DNA of 64,000 nt, from NCBI RefSeq assembly GCF_038958875.1, contig NZ_CP152407.1:1681501-1745500 (forward strand), in the 5' to 3' direction. Below, piece by piece: positions 1 through 8,504 of the stretch. This DNA comes from Acidovorax sp. FHTAMBA (lineage in GTDB: Bacteria; Pseudomonadota; Gammaproteobacteria; Burkholderiales; Burkholderiaceae_C). Every line of letters starts with the position of its first letter. The stretch's first letter is position 1. The position numbers and the translations under genes are program-made. The notes beneath the pieces are model-generated. The model worked only from the letters and a program-made list of their open reading frames with translations, was not told where the DNA came from and did no database searches.

Positions 1-1
1 G

Positions 2-313
2 GTGGATGTGAAGGAAACCGACGAGGGCTACACCGTGCAGGCCGAGGTGCCCGGCGTGGCCAAGGAGGACATCCATGTCTCGCTGGAAGGCAATGTGGTC
101 AGCCTGCGCGCCGAGGTGCGCCAGCACGACGAAAAGCGCGAGGGCGAGAAGGTGCTGCGCTCCGAGCGCTACTTCGGTGCCGTGGCCCGCAGTTTCCAGC
201 TGCCGGCCGACGTGGATGCCGCCTCGGCCAAGGCCAAATACGACAACGGGGTGCTGACGCTGACCCTGCCCAAAAAGGTGAACAAGGCTGCGCAGCGGCT
301 GAACATCGAGTAA
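2..313 (+). CDS. Small heat shock protein Hsp20, C-terminal part (5' end outside window)
   Basis: ATP-independent holdase chaperone of the alpha-crystallin/Hsp20 family, acting in the cytoplasm on unfolding proteins. The visible 103 residues cover most of the alpha-crystallin domain and end with the conserved A-x-x-x-n-GVL signature (AKYDNGVLTLTLPKK) and a short tail. Family members are usually about 140-150 residues, so some 40 N-terminal residues and the true start lie before base 1; the GTG at base 2 is simply an internal valine codon. It converges on the ABC ATPase gene downstream. Confidence 0.9.
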   Translation: MDVKETDEGYTVQAEVPGVAKEDIHVSLEGNVVSLRAEVRQHDEKREGEKVLRSERYFGAVARSFQLPADVDAASAKAKYDNGVLTLTLPKKVNKAAQRLNIE

Positions 314-350
314 GCGCGGCGAAACCGGGGCACTCCGCCCCGGCGTGCCG

Positions 351-1004
351 CTACCCGGCGATGCCGTTGGCTGTGAGGCGCAGCACCCGGTCTGCCCGCG
401 CCGCTGCCGCATCCGAATGCGTGACCAGCACCAGCGATGCGCCATGCTCGCGCGTCTGCGCGAGCAGCAGGTCCATCACGCGGGCGGCGGTGGTGGGGTC
501 GAGGTTGCCGGTGGGCTCGTCGGCCAGCAGCAGGGCGGGGCGGTGCACCAGTGCACGGGCAATGGCCACGCGCTGCAGCTGGCCGCCACTGAGCTGCTGC
601 GGCAGGCGCCCGCCCATCTCGCCCAGGCCCACGGCCGCCAGCATCTGGTGCACGCGGGCCGGGTCGTTTTGTTCCAGCAGCATGAGGGGCAGCGCCACGT
701 TCTGCGCCACATCCAGGTGGGGCAGCACGTGAAACGCCTGGAACACAAACCCGACGTGCGCGCGCCGCCACAGGGCGCGCTGCGTGTCGTCCAGCGTACC
801 CAGGTCGGTGCTGCCGTGCGTGATGTGGCCTGCGTCCCAGTGGTCCAGCCCCGCCAGGCAGTTGAGCAGCGTGGACTTGCCCACGCCCGAGTCGCCCACG
901 ATGGCCACAAACTCGCCTGGCGCCACTGTGAAGTGCACACCGGCAAACACCGGCGTGCTGCCGTAGTGCTTGCCCAGGCCCTCGACGCGAAGCGGCTGCG
1001 TCAT
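351..1004 (-). CDS. ABC transporter ATP-binding protein, LolD-like, without adjacent permease
   Basis: A 217-residue ATPase subunit of the LolD/MacB-like ABC class. Visible motifs are Walker A GDSGVGKST (residues 37-45), Q-loop FVFQ ending near residue 89, signature LSGGQLQR (from residue 138), Walker B ALLLADEPTGNLD (157-169), and the switch histidine in VLVTHSD. The ATG overlaps the miaA stop as ATGA, so translation is probably coupled to miaA; a longer upstream reading frame would run inside miaA and was rejected. No permease lies next to it, so its membrane partner and substrate are unknown. Confidence 0.85.
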   Translation of the reverse strand: MTQPLRVEGLGKHYGSTPVFAGVHFTVAPGEFVAIVGDSGVGKSTLLNCLAGLDHWDAGHITHGSTDLGTLDDTQRALWRRAHVGFVFQAFHVLPHLDVAQNVALPLMLLEQNDPARVHQMLAAVGLGEMGGRLPQQLSGGQLQRVAIARALVHRPALLLADEPTGNLDPTTAARVMDLLLAQTREHGASLVLVTHSDAAAARADRVLRLTANGIAG

Positions 1005-2011
1005 GGCGTGCGCTGCGCCAGGCGCTGGAGCACCGTCTGCACCAGGGCCGCCACGGCATGGGGCTGGTCGCAGGCGATGGTGTGGCGCTGCGGCATGCTG
1101 CGCAGCCAGGTGATCTGGCGCTTGGCCAGCTGGCGCGTGGCGGCAATGGCGCGCTCGCGCAGGAAGGCGGTGTTCAACGGCGTGCCTGCCGGGCGGCCGG
1201 CCTGGAAGTCGAGTTCTTCCCACACCTGCCGGTAGCCCACGCAACGCATGGAGGGCAGATCGGAGTGCAGGTCGCCGCGCGCCCGCAGGGCCCGCACTTC
1301 GTCGATGAAACCTGCGGCCAGCATGGCGTCAAACCGCTGGGCAATGCGCTCGTGCAGCCACACCCGGTTGTCGGGTTCCAAGGAAAAAAGGGCGCTAGCG
1401 CTTGCTGGTATTGCGCTAGCAGCTCCTTTTTTTGTAGTGTGAAAGCTCGACAATGGCTGACCGGACACATGCCACACCTCCAGCGCCCGCTGAATGCGCT
1501 GGCTGTCGCCGGGTGCAAGGCGTGCAGCCGTGACCGGGTCCACGCGCGCCAGTTCGGCATGCAGTGCGGGCCAGCCCTGCGCGGCCGCCTGGGCCTCCAG
1601 CCGTGCGCGCACTTCGGGGTCTGCGGCGGGCATGTCGTCGATGCCGTCAAACAGCGCTTTGAAGTACAGCATGGTGCCGCCGACCAGCAGCGGCAGCGCA
1701 CCGCGCGCGCGGATCTCGGCCATGAGCCGGGTGGCGTCCTGCACAAACTCGGCGGCGCTGTAGGCCTGCAGCGGGTCGCGGATGTCGATGAGGTGGTGCG
1801 GCACGGCAGCCAGTTCGGCGGGCGAGGGCTTGGCGGTGCCGATGTCCATGCCGCGGTACACCAGGGCGGAATCGACGCTGATGATCTCCACCGGCATGCC
1901 CTGCTTGCCCAGCACGGCGGCCAGGGCCAGGGCGCCTGCGGTTTTGCCAGACGCCGTGGGGCCCGCCAGGGCAATGGTGGGTAACGTGGAATCAGGCGTG
2001 GTTTCAGGCAT
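1001..2011 (-). CDS. miaA: tRNA dimethylallyltransferase
   Basis: Transfers the dimethylallyl group to A37 of tRNAs that read codons beginning with U. The 336 residues show the P-loop GPTASGKT (17-24), DSALVYRGMDIGTAKP, and the C-terminal RCVGYRQVWEEL and TRQLAKRQITWLR motifs. Start: an ATG at 2011 is chosen over a GTG at 2017; it overlaps the preceding transporter gene by 8 bp and the downstream ABC gene by 4 bp, so the three genes look co-transcribed. Odd: residues about 193-209, between LSSF and LEPDNRVWLHERI, are encoded by a copy of the interspersed repeat, in frame, in a loop where family members vary. Confidence 0.95.
   Translation of the reverse strand: MPETTPDSTLPTIALAGPTASGKTAGALALAAVLGKQGMPVEIISVDSALVYRGMDIGTAKPSPAELAAVPHHLIDIRDPLQAYSAAEFVQDATRLMAEIRARGALPLLVGGTMLYFKALFDGIDDMPAADPEVRARLEAQAAAQGWPALHAELARVDPVTAARLAPGDSQRIQRALEVWHVSGQPLSSFHTTKKGAASAIPASASALFSLEPDNRVWLHERIAQRFDAMLAAGFIDEVRALRARGDLHSDLPSMRCVGYRQVWEELDFQAGRPAGTPLNTAFLRERAIAATRQLAKRQITWLRSMPQRHTIACDQPHAVAALVQTVLQRLAQRTP
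1385..1434 (+). repeat. Interspersed repeat, copy 1, inside miaA
   Basis: The core reads GGCGCTAGCGCTT, a spacer containing CTGGTATT, then GCGCTAGCAGCTCC. It matches the family form (GGCCTCTAGCGCTT, spacer, AAGCGCTAGCAGCTAT) but with the CTGGTATT spacer variant also seen (as its complement) near 34150 and in ppiA. It keeps the miaA frame open. Confidence 0.8.
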
Positions 2012-3245
2012 GTTCACGGGGCGCTCCGAATTTTTGCACCAGCGTCCACGAGATCACGGCCAGCACCACGGACCAGAACCAGATGCCGTTGATCAGCGGC
2101 CACACCGTGCCATCGAGCCGCAGGCCCAGCCAGCCGCCAATCGCAAACGCGGCCAGCATCATCATGAAACCGTTCAGGGCCGAAGCCACACCCGCTGCCT
2201 TGGGGAAGGGGCCCACCGCGCCGCTTTGCCCGCACGGCTGGTGAATGCCGTGCGCCAGCATGAACAGGTAGAACGGCAGCGTCAACGCCCACGGGTTGTG
2301 CCAGCCCATCCACGCCACCAGCGCCATCAGGGTGCCGCCGCTCACGCTCAGCGCGCCCGCGATGGCCACCGTCCGTTGCAGCCCATGGCGCATCAGGAGG
2401 CTGCGGCACAGAAAGGTGCCCCCAAAATAGGCAACGCAGGCCGATGCCATGACCCAGCCATACACCGTGCGCGTAAGCCCCAGCACATCGATGTACACGA
2501 ACGACGAGGCGGCCAGAAAGGTGAACAGCCCGCCATACGTGGCCGTGGTCTGCAGCGAAAAAGCCCAGAAGGTGGGGCTGCGCAGCACATGCTTCCAGGT
2601 GGTGACCAGCGCCCGCGGCTGCAGGGCCTGCGGGTTGCGCTGGGCCAGGGTCTCGGGCATGCGCAGCGCCACCAGCGTCAGCGTGACAACGGCATAGGCG
2701 GTCAGCGCCAGCAGCGCAGCGCGCCAGCCCAGCCATTCACTCAGCAGCCCGCCCAGTGGTGCGCAGATGCAGGCCACGATGCCCAGACCCGTGAGCGCCT
2801 TGGACATGGCGCGTGCCCCTTCCAGCGGTGTGTACAGGTCGCGCACGATGGCCCGCGCGCACATCACCACGGCGCCCATGGCAGCCCCCTGGGCAATGCG
2901 CCACACGATCAGCAAGCCCATGGTGGGCGCCAACGCACTGCCGATCGAGGCCACGGTGTAGATGGAAAGCCCTGCCAGCAAGATGGGGCGGCGCCCAAAC
3001 CGGTCGGACAGCGGCCCCCACACCATCTGCGAGCAGCCAAACGCCAGCAGCAGCCCGCTGAGCGTGAGCTGCGCCGCAGACATGGGCGCACCCAGGCTGC
3101 GCGTGAGGGCGGGCAGCGCAGGCAGATACAGGTCGGTGGTGACGGGCTGGATGCTGAGCAGCAAGGCCAGCACCAGGATGGCCAGCCCGGGGTTGATGGA
3201 GACGGGGGAGGCCGCAGGTACGGCGGTGGCGGAGGGGGCAGACAT
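2004..3245 (-). CDS. MFS drug-resistance transporter, Bcr/CflA type
   Basis: A 413-residue major facilitator with twelve predicted hydrophobic segments. The Bcr/CflA signature is clear: DLYLPALPALTRSL in the first helix region, then GPLSDRFGRRP between helices 2 and 3. Bcr/CflA proteins export bicyclomycin, sulfonamides or other small molecules by proton antiport; the substrate here cannot be inferred. The start MSAPSATA at 3245 is chosen because the upstream 22 codons are unlike a transporter N-terminus. It heads a probable operon with miaA and the LolD-like ATPase. Confidence 0.9.
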   Translation of the reverse strand: MSAPSATAVPAASPVSINPGLAILVLALLLSIQPVTTDLYLPALPALTRSLGAPMSAAQLTLSGLLLAFGCSQMVWGPLSDRFGRRPILLAGLSIYTVASIGSALAPTMGLLIVWRIAQGAAMGAVVMCARAIVRDLYTPLEGARAMSKALTGLGIVACICAPLGGLLSEWLGWRAALLALTAYAVVTLTLVALRMPETLAQRNPQALQPRALVTTWKHVLRSPTFWAFSLQTTATYGGLFTFLAASSFVYIDVLGLTRTVYGWVMASACVAYFGGTFLCRSLLMRHGLQRTVAIAGALSVSGGTLMALVAWMGWHNPWALTLPFYLFMLAHGIHQPCGQSGAVGPFPKAAGVASALNGFMMMLAAFAIGGWLGLRLDGTVWPLINGIWFWSVVLAVISWTLVQKFGAPREHA

Positions 3246-3312
3246 ATCTGTCTGAGCGTACCAGACGGGGCCTTTGATACCGGCGTGGCCCAGGCCAGGG
3301 CCGCCGCGCATG

Positions 3313-3404
3313 GGCCGCCCCGCAGCGAGGGCGGCGTCCCCCTGCCCGCAGCGCGCAGCGCGGCAAGAGCGGTGGGGGAAGGCGCGCAGCGCCTCAGGGG
3401 GGCT
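3313..3404. repeat. GC-rich intergenic repeat family B, copy 1
   Basis: Sequence of the type GGGGGAAGGCGCGCAGCGCC followed by TCAGGGGGG, with a matching C-rich arm near 3340. Similar blocks occur near 8333, 25173, 35540 and 62600, always immediately after gene ends. Probably a transcription-attenuating hairpin; the role is inferred from position only. Confidence 0.6.
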
Positions 3405-4238
3405 CTACCTCAGCCGGAACAGCGATGCAAGGGCTTGCCGATAAGCCGGCTGCCCCACCGAATTGGTGTTGTGGTGCGAGCCGCCTTCCACCAGCACAAA
3501 CTGCTTGGGTTCTTGCGCGGCCTCGTAAAGCTGGCGCCCCAGGGTGGGGCGTATGAGGCTGTCTTCACTGCCGTGCACCACCAGCAATGGCGAGCCGATC
3601 TCGGACACCTTGCGCACAGACTCAAAGCGTTGCGTGATCAGCCCAGACACCGGCAGCCAACCCCATTTGAAGGTGCTCACCACGTCGGGAATGCTGGTGA
3701 AGGTGCCTTCCACGATGGTGCCTTGCTCGTCCGCCACCTGGCGGGCCAGGTCAATGGCGATGGCGCCACCGAGCGAATGGCCAAAGATGTAGCGGGGCTT
3801 GCCTGGATGCTGCTCGGCCAGCCAGTCCCACGCCGCACGCGCGTCCTCGCCCGCAGTGATTTCCGACGGCAGCCCCGCGCTGCTCTGCCCGAAGCCGCGG
3901 TAGTCAATGGCCAGCACCGAAAAGCCCAGCTCCTGCATGCGCCGGATGCGTCCGGACGAGCCCGAAACGTTCCAGCGGGCACCATGCAGATACAGCAGCA
4001 CGGGCGCGTCGGCATGCTCATGGGCCATCCACAGGCTGTGCAGGCGTTCGGCCTTGCTGGTCGAGCGGGACTGGAACTCGATCCACACATCCTGCATATC
4101 GGCGGTGGACTGGGCGCCGCCCCAGCTGCGGTCACTGGGCTGGAAGATCCACTCGCGCTGCTTGGCGTCGAGGGTGGCGCAACCCATGCTGACCGATACG
4201 GCAAGGGCCAGCGCCACAATGAGGGAAACACGTTTCAT
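3405..4238 (-). CDS. Alpha/beta hydrolase lipoprotein
   Basis: A 277-residue alpha/beta-hydrolase of the BEM46-like kind with a lipoprotein signal peptide: MKRVSLIVALALAVSVSMGC, lipobox cysteine at residue 20. The triad is visible: nucleophile serine in GHSLGGA, aspartate in HGSEDSLIRP and histidine in EGGSHHN. An oxyanion-type LYLHGARWN motif precedes the nucleophile. The substrate is unknown; anchoring in the envelope is inferred from the lipobox. The start ATG at 4238 is fixed by the signal peptide. It lies alone between the MFS and pilU genes on the same strand. Confidence 0.85.
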   Translation of the reverse strand: MKRVSLIVALALAVSVSMGCATLDAKQREWIFQPSDRSWGGAQSTADMQDVWIEFQSRSTSKAERLHSLWMAHEHADAPVLLYLHGARWNVSGSSGRIRRMQELGFSVLAIDYRGFGQSSAGLPSEITAGEDARAAWDWLAEQHPGKPRYIFGHSLGGAIAIDLARQVADEQGTIVEGTFTSIPDVVSTFKWGWLPVSGLITQRFESVRKVSEIGSPLLVVHGSEDSLIRPTLGRQLYEAAQEPKQFVLVEGGSHHNTNSVGQPAYRQALASLFRLR

Positions 4239-4296
4239 CTGTCTGCAGAGTCGTTTGCCGCTGCAAAGTTCGCCAGTGTGCGAGCTCGGGCGACAG

Positions 4297-5430
4297 TCAA
4301 TACAGGCGCGAAGCCGAAGCAACGGGGTTGGACGTGTCGATGGCCAGGTCCCCCGCATCGGCCGTGGAAACCCCCGCTGCCAGGCGCACGCGCAACGCCA
4401 GGTCGGTGCGTGAGTCCGCATTGTGAAGCGCCTCTTCCAGAGAAATGCGGCCTTCCGTGTACAGCTGGTAGAGCGCCTGGTCAAACGTGCACATGCCAAT
4501 CTCGGTGCTGTTGCCCATCGCCTCCTTGATCACCGAGAACTCACCCTTGGCGATGAGATCCGCGATGTAGGGAGAGTTGAGCATCACTTCCACGGCGGGC
4601 ACCAGTTTCTCGTGCAGGCCCGGAATCAGCCGCTGCGACACGACCCCCGCCAGGTTCAGGCTGAGGTCGATGAGCAGCTGGTGGTGCGCGTCTTCAGGGA
4701 AGAAGTTGATGACGCGCTCCATGGCCTGGTTGGCGTTGTTGGCGTGCAGTGTGGACAGGCACAGATGCCCGGTTTCTGCATAGGCGATGGCCTGCTTCAT
4801 CGTGTTGCGGTCGCGGATCTCGCCGATCATGATCACATCGGGGGCTTCGCGCAGTGCGTTCTTGAGCGCTTCTTCATAGGACAGCGTGTCGATTCCCACC
4901 TCTCGCTGGTCCACCACCGAGCGCTTGTGGGCGTGCAGGAACTCCAGGGGGTCTTCGATGGTAAGAATGTGGCCCGTGAGGTTCTCGTTGCGGTAGTTGA
5001 TCATCGACGCCAGCGTGGTCGATTTGCCCGAGCCCGTGGCGCCGGTGACCAGCACCAGGCCCCGTTTGCGCAGCACCAGCTTTTCAAGGATCGGCGGCAG
5101 GCCCAGCGCGGCCAGCGGCGGGATCTTGTTCTTGATGTACCGCACCACCATGCCGGTTTCACCGCGCTGCACAAACACATTCACCCGAAACCGCCCCAGG
5201 TTCTCGGCCGAGATGGACAGATTCATCTCCATGCGCGCCTCGAACTCGCTGATCTGCTTTTCGTTCATCACCGAGTAGGCCAGCTGCTTGACCTGCCCGG
5301 GAAGCAGCGCCGGCATCTTCAAGGGGTGGGTGACGCCCTCGATCTTGAGGTTGACCGGCGCGCCCACACTGAAGAAAAGGTCCGAGCCGCCCTTTTCGAC
5401 CATGACATTCAGAAAACTGAAAATTTCCAC
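4297..5430 (-). CDS. pilU: Type IV pilus retraction ATPase PilU
   Basis: A 377-residue PilT/PilU-family hexameric ATPase that assists type IV pilus retraction and twitching motility. The protein starts MEIFSFLNVMVEKGGSDL, typical of PilU, and carries Walker A GATGSGKST, an Asp box containing LTIEDPLEF, a Walker B region ending VIMIGEIRD, and the His box STLHANNANQAMER. PilU normally depends on PilT, which is usually beside it; pilT is not in this window directly upstream (gdhA is), so the pair is split here or pilT lies elsewhere. Confidence 0.92.
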   Translation of the reverse strand: MEIFSFLNVMVEKGGSDLFFSVGAPVNLKIEGVTHPLKMPALLPGQVKQLAYSVMNEKQISEFEARMEMNLSISAENLGRFRVNVFVQRGETGMVVRYIKNKIPPLAALGLPPILEKLVLRKRGLVLVTGATGSGKSTTLASMINYRNENLTGHILTIEDPLEFLHAHKRSVVDQREVGIDTLSYEEALKNALREAPDVIMIGEIRDRNTMKQAIAYAETGHLCLSTLHANNANQAMERVINFFPEDAHHQLLIDLSLNLAGVVSQRLIPGLHEKLVPAVEVMLNSPYIADLIAKGEFSVIKEAMGNSTEIGMCTFDQALYQLYTEGRISLEEALHNADSRTDLALRVRLAAGVSTADAGDLAIDTSNPVASASRLY

Positions 5431-5497
5431 TCTGGCTCTCCCGTGATTTCTCGTGGCATTGACTGCTGATCAGCATAGCCTGCCGGATGCGCAGGCC

Positions 5498-5521
5498 AAA
5501 AAAAAGGGGCCGAAGCCCCTT
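5498..5521 (-). terminator. Rho-independent terminator after gdhA
   Basis: On the minus strand the 7-bp stem AAGGGGC / GCCCCTT (arms 5504-5510 and 5515-5521, loop CGAA on the plus strand) is followed by a run of eight T (complement of 5498-5505). It lies 31 bp past the gdhA stop and separates gdhA from pilU. Confidence 0.85.
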
Positions 5522-5551
5522 GGTGTCAGTGTGCCAAGCACGCAGGCCGGT

Positions 5552-6895
5552 TTACACCACGCCCTGGGCGATCATCGCGTCGGCCACCTTCACGAAGCCC
5601 GCCACGTTGGCACCGTCGATGTAGCTCACGCTGCCATCGGCGCGCTTGCCGTACTTCAGGCATGCGCTGTGGATACCCTGCATGATCTGCAGCAGGCGCG
5701 CGTCCACTTCGTCACGCGTCCACGACAGGCGCATGGCGTTCTGGCTCATCTCCAGGCCCGAGGTCGCCACGCCACCGGCGTTGCTGGCCTTGCCCGGTGC
5801 GTAGAGCACGCCCGCAGCCTCGAAGGCCTTGGCGGCTTCAATGGTCGAGGGCATGTTGGCCCCTTCGGCGACGCACAGCACGCCGTTCTTGATGAGCGTG
5901 GCGGCGTCTTTCTCGTCCAGCTCGTTCTGCGTGGCGCAGGGCAGGGCGATGTCCACAGGCACATGCCAGGGGCGCACACCGGCTTCGAACTTCACACCGG
6001 TGCGGGCGGCGTAGTCACTCACGCGGCCGTAGTGGTGGTTCTTCACATCCATCAGGATGGCGAGCTTTTCGGGCGTGAAGCCGTCTTCGTCAACGATGGT
6101 GCCGCTGGAGTCGGACACGGTGATGACCTTGGCGCCAAGCTGCATGGCCTTTTCAACCGCGTACTGCGCCACGTTGCCCGAGCCGGAGACCGACACGCGC
6201 AGGCCGTCGAACGACTTGCCGCGCGTCTTGAGCATTTCATCAGCAAAGTACACCGTGCCGTAGCCCGTGGCCTCGGGGCGGATCAGCGAGCCGCCAAAGC
6301 TCAGGCCCTTGCCCGTGAACACGCTCGCGGCATTGTTGGCCAGCTTCTTGTACATGCCGGCCATGTAGCCCACCTCGCGGCCGCCCACGCCGATGTCGCC
6401 CGCGGGCACATCGGTGTCGGGGCCCACGTGGCGGAACAGCTCCATCACAAAGGCCTGGCAGAAACGCATGACTTCCGCAGGGCTCTTGCCCTTGGGGTCA
6501 AAGTCGGAGCCGCCCTTGCCGCCGCCCATGGGCAGCGTGGTCAGGGCGTTCTTGAAGGTCTGCTCGAAGGCGAGGAACTTGAGCACCGACAGGTTCACCG
6601 AGGGGTGAAAGCGCAGGCCGCCCTTGTACGGGCCGATGGCCATGCTGTGCTGGATTCGGTAGCCGCGGTTGACCTGCACCGTGCCGTGGTCGTCCATCCA
6701 GGAGACGCGGAACATCACGATGCGTTCCGGTTCCACCAGGCGCTCCAGCAAACCTTGCTCTGCATAGCGTGGGTGCTTCTCGATGAAGGGCCACAGGCTT
6801 TCCATCACTTCGGTGACAGCCTGGAGGAATTCGGGCTGACCGGGATTGCGAAGGGCTACGTGGGACAGGAAGCTTTCGACGGACGCGTATTTCAT
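5552..6895 (-). CDS. gdhA: NADP-dependent glutamate dehydrogenase
   Basis: Catalyses reductive amination of 2-oxoglutarate with ammonia to glutamate. The 447-residue length matches the hexameric bacterial GdhA class. The active-site stretch contains GGGKGGSDFDPKGKS with the catalytic lysine, preceded by GPYKGGLRFHPSVN; the nucleotide-binding fold shows SGSGNVAQYA. It is monocistronic judging by the terminator directly downstream and the divergent glpQ-like gene 266 bp upstream. Confidence 0.95.
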   Translation of the reverse strand: MKYASVESFLSHVALRNPGQPEFLQAVTEVMESLWPFIEKHPRYAEQGLLERLVEPERIVMFRVSWMDDHGTVQVNRGYRIQHSMAIGPYKGGLRFHPSVNLSVLKFLAFEQTFKNALTTLPMGGGKGGSDFDPKGKSPAEVMRFCQAFVMELFRHVGPDTDVPAGDIGVGGREVGYMAGMYKKLANNAASVFTGKGLSFGGSLIRPEATGYGTVYFADEMLKTRGKSFDGLRVSVSGSGNVAQYAVEKAMQLGAKVITVSDSSGTIVDEDGFTPEKLAILMDVKNHHYGRVSDYAARTGVKFEAGVRPWHVPVDIALPCATQNELDEKDAATLIKNGVLCVAEGANMPSTIEAAKAFEAAGVLYAPGKASNAGGVATSGLEMSQNAMRLSWTRDEVDARLLQIMQGIHSACLKYGKRADGSVSYIDGANVAGFVKVADAMIAQGVV

Positions 6896-7161
6896 GTTTC
6901 AGAGGGCTTTCAGATCAAAGGCGGTGGGCGGGCAATGGCGCGCTGCAACATCGAATTATGTCGAAAAGTTATACGTTTATGCCGATGCCTACGCACAATG
7001 GTGGGGAATGGGGGCAGTGCAGGCCTCATTTTGGTGCGCTCTGCCCCCCGCGCAGCGCACCCGTTCGGGCCCTCCCGCGCGTCACGGTGCGGTCACACAA
7101 GGGCCCCACAGTCCGTCGGTTTCGAGAATCCACAGTTTTTTAACGACACGAGGAGAAGAGC
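6896..7161. other. Divergent intergenic region between gdhA and the glpQ-like gene
   Basis: This 266-bp region must hold the promoters of both divergent genes. It is AT-richer than its surroundings around 6950-6990. The sequence ACGAGGAGAAG just before 7162 is a good ribosome binding site for the plus-strand gene. I see no clear operator or RNA structure. Confidence 0.5.
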
Positions 7162-8331
7162 ATGCATTTGTCCGGTGCAAAGTTGGGTGTGTTGGCGGTA
7201 GCGGTGGGCCTGGTGGCCTGCGGCGGCAATGACGATGACAGCAGCCGCTATCCCACACTGAACGGCGACAAGCCCCTGGTGATCGGCCACCGTGGCGCGA
7301 GCGGCTACCTGCCCGAGCACACGCTGGAAAGCTACAAGCGCGCCATCGAGCTCGGTGCCGATTTCATCGAGCCCGACCTGGTTGCCACCAAGGACGGTGT
7401 GCTCGTTGCACGCCACGAGCCCAACATCACCGGCACCACCGACGTCTCCACGCGCCCGGAGTTCGCTGACCGCAAAACAAAGAAGGTGGTGGACGGTGTG
7501 GAGGAAGAAGGCTGGTTTGCCTCGGACTTCACGCTGGCCGAGATCAAGACCCTGCGCGCCATCCAGCCCATGGCGGAGCGCGACCAGTCGTACAACGGCA
7601 AGTTCCAGATCCCGACACTCGACGAAGTGCTGGACCTGGCCAAGAGCGAGGGCGCCAAGGCCAACCGCACCGTGGGCGTGTACCCAGAGACCAAGCATCC
7701 CACCTACCACGTCAACCTGGGCTTGCAGCTGGAGGACCGCCTGCTCGCCACGCTGGCCAAGTATGGCTACACCAGCAAGGCTTCACCGGTCATCGTGCAG
7801 TCGTTCGAGGTGTCCAACCTCAAATACCTGCGTACCAAGACGCAGATCCGCCTGGTGCAACTGGTGGACGCCAACGACGTCAACCCCAACGGCACCATGG
7901 ACCTGACCGCACCCTACGACAAGCCCTATGACTTTGCCGTGGCCGGTGATGCACGCACCTTTGCCAGCCTGCTCACGCCAGCAGGCCTCAAGGAAGTCAA
8001 GACCTACGCCGACGGCATCGGCCCGTGGAAGCCCTACCTGATCCCTTCCAAACAGGTGGATGCCAACAACGACGGCAAGGCCGATGACCTTAACAACGAC
8101 GGCAAGATCGACGACCGCGACCGCGTGATGATGCCGGCCACCGACGTGGTGAAAAACGCCCACGCCGTGGGCCTGATGGTGCACCCCTACACCTTCCGCA
8201 GTGAAGCCAGACGCCTGGCGTCGGACTTCAAGGGCGACCCCAAGGCCGAATACAAGCTGTTCTATGAACTGGGGGTGGATGGCGTGTTCAGTGACTTCCC
8301 GGACGCTGCCAAGGCGGCTCGGGACAATTGA
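7162..8331 (+). CDS. Glycerophosphodiester phosphodiesterase lipoprotein with calcium-loop insert
   Basis: Hydrolyses glycerophosphodiesters to glycerol-3-phosphate and an alcohol; GlpQ-type TIM barrel of 389 residues. A lipobox LVAC places the lipidated cysteine at residue 20. GDPD motifs: IGHRGASGYLPEHT (His43, Arg44), EPDL (Glu70, Asp72) and His85 in RHEPN. Odd: residues about 300-320 hold two consecutive DxNxDG-type loops (DANNDGKADD and DLNNDGKIDD), resembling EF-hand or dockerin calcium-binding loops, within the barrel. The C-terminal GVDGVFSDFPD is typical of GlpQ. Strong ribosome binding site AGGAGA before the ATG. Confidence 0.9.
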   Translation: MHLSGAKLGVLAVAVGLVACGGNDDDSSRYPTLNGDKPLVIGHRGASGYLPEHTLESYKRAIELGADFIEPDLVATKDGVLVARHEPNITGTTDVSTRPEFADRKTKKVVDGVEEEGWFASDFTLAEIKTLRAIQPMAERDQSYNGKFQIPTLDEVLDLAKSEGAKANRTVGVYPETKHPTYHVNLGLQLEDRLLATLAKYGYTSKASPVIVQSFEVSNLKYLRTKTQIRLVQLVDANDVNPNGTMDLTAPYDKPYDFAVAGDARTFASLLTPAGLKEVKTYADGIGPWKPYLIPSKQVDANNDGKADDLNNDGKIDDRDRVMMPATDVVKNAHAVGLMVHPYTFRSEARRLASDFKGDPKAEYKLFYELGVDGVFSDFPDAAKAARDN

Positions 8332-8332
8332 A

Positions 8333-8445
8333 TTCCCCCTGAGCGCTGCGCGCCATCCCCCTGAGGGGGACGCACCCGGTGGCCCGGCAAAGCCGGTTCC
8401 ACGGGTGCACTGGCCTGAGGGCGCGCCGGTTGCTGCAGCCCTTGG
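8333..8445. repeat. GC-rich intergenic repeat family B, copy 2
   Basis: Contains CCCCCTGAGCGCTGCGCGCC, then a CCCCCTGAGGGGG palindrome, then CCCGGTGG and GGTTCCACGGG pairing arms. It follows the glpQ-like stop and precedes a canonical terminator. Confidence 0.6.
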
Positions 8446-8465
8446 GCTTGACTGGAACGTAGTTC

Positions 8466-8489
8466 ATCGGCCCGGGAGGCCGATTTTTT
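8466..8489 (+). terminator. Rho-independent terminator after the glpQ-like gene
   Basis: Stem ATCGGCC (8466-8472) pairs with GGCCGAT (8478-8484) across a 5-base loop and runs into six T residues (8484-8489). It lies just before the convergent mutL stop. Confidence 0.8.
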
Positions 8490-8504
8490 GTGGCTGCGGT
8501 TGCC

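Noticed and set aside
1782..4529. Very long open frame on the plus strand across miaA, the MFS and hydrolase genes
   Set aside because: It is the complement of real genes in GC-rich DNA and its translation is a Gln/His/Arg/Gly-rich low-complexity chain with no domain.
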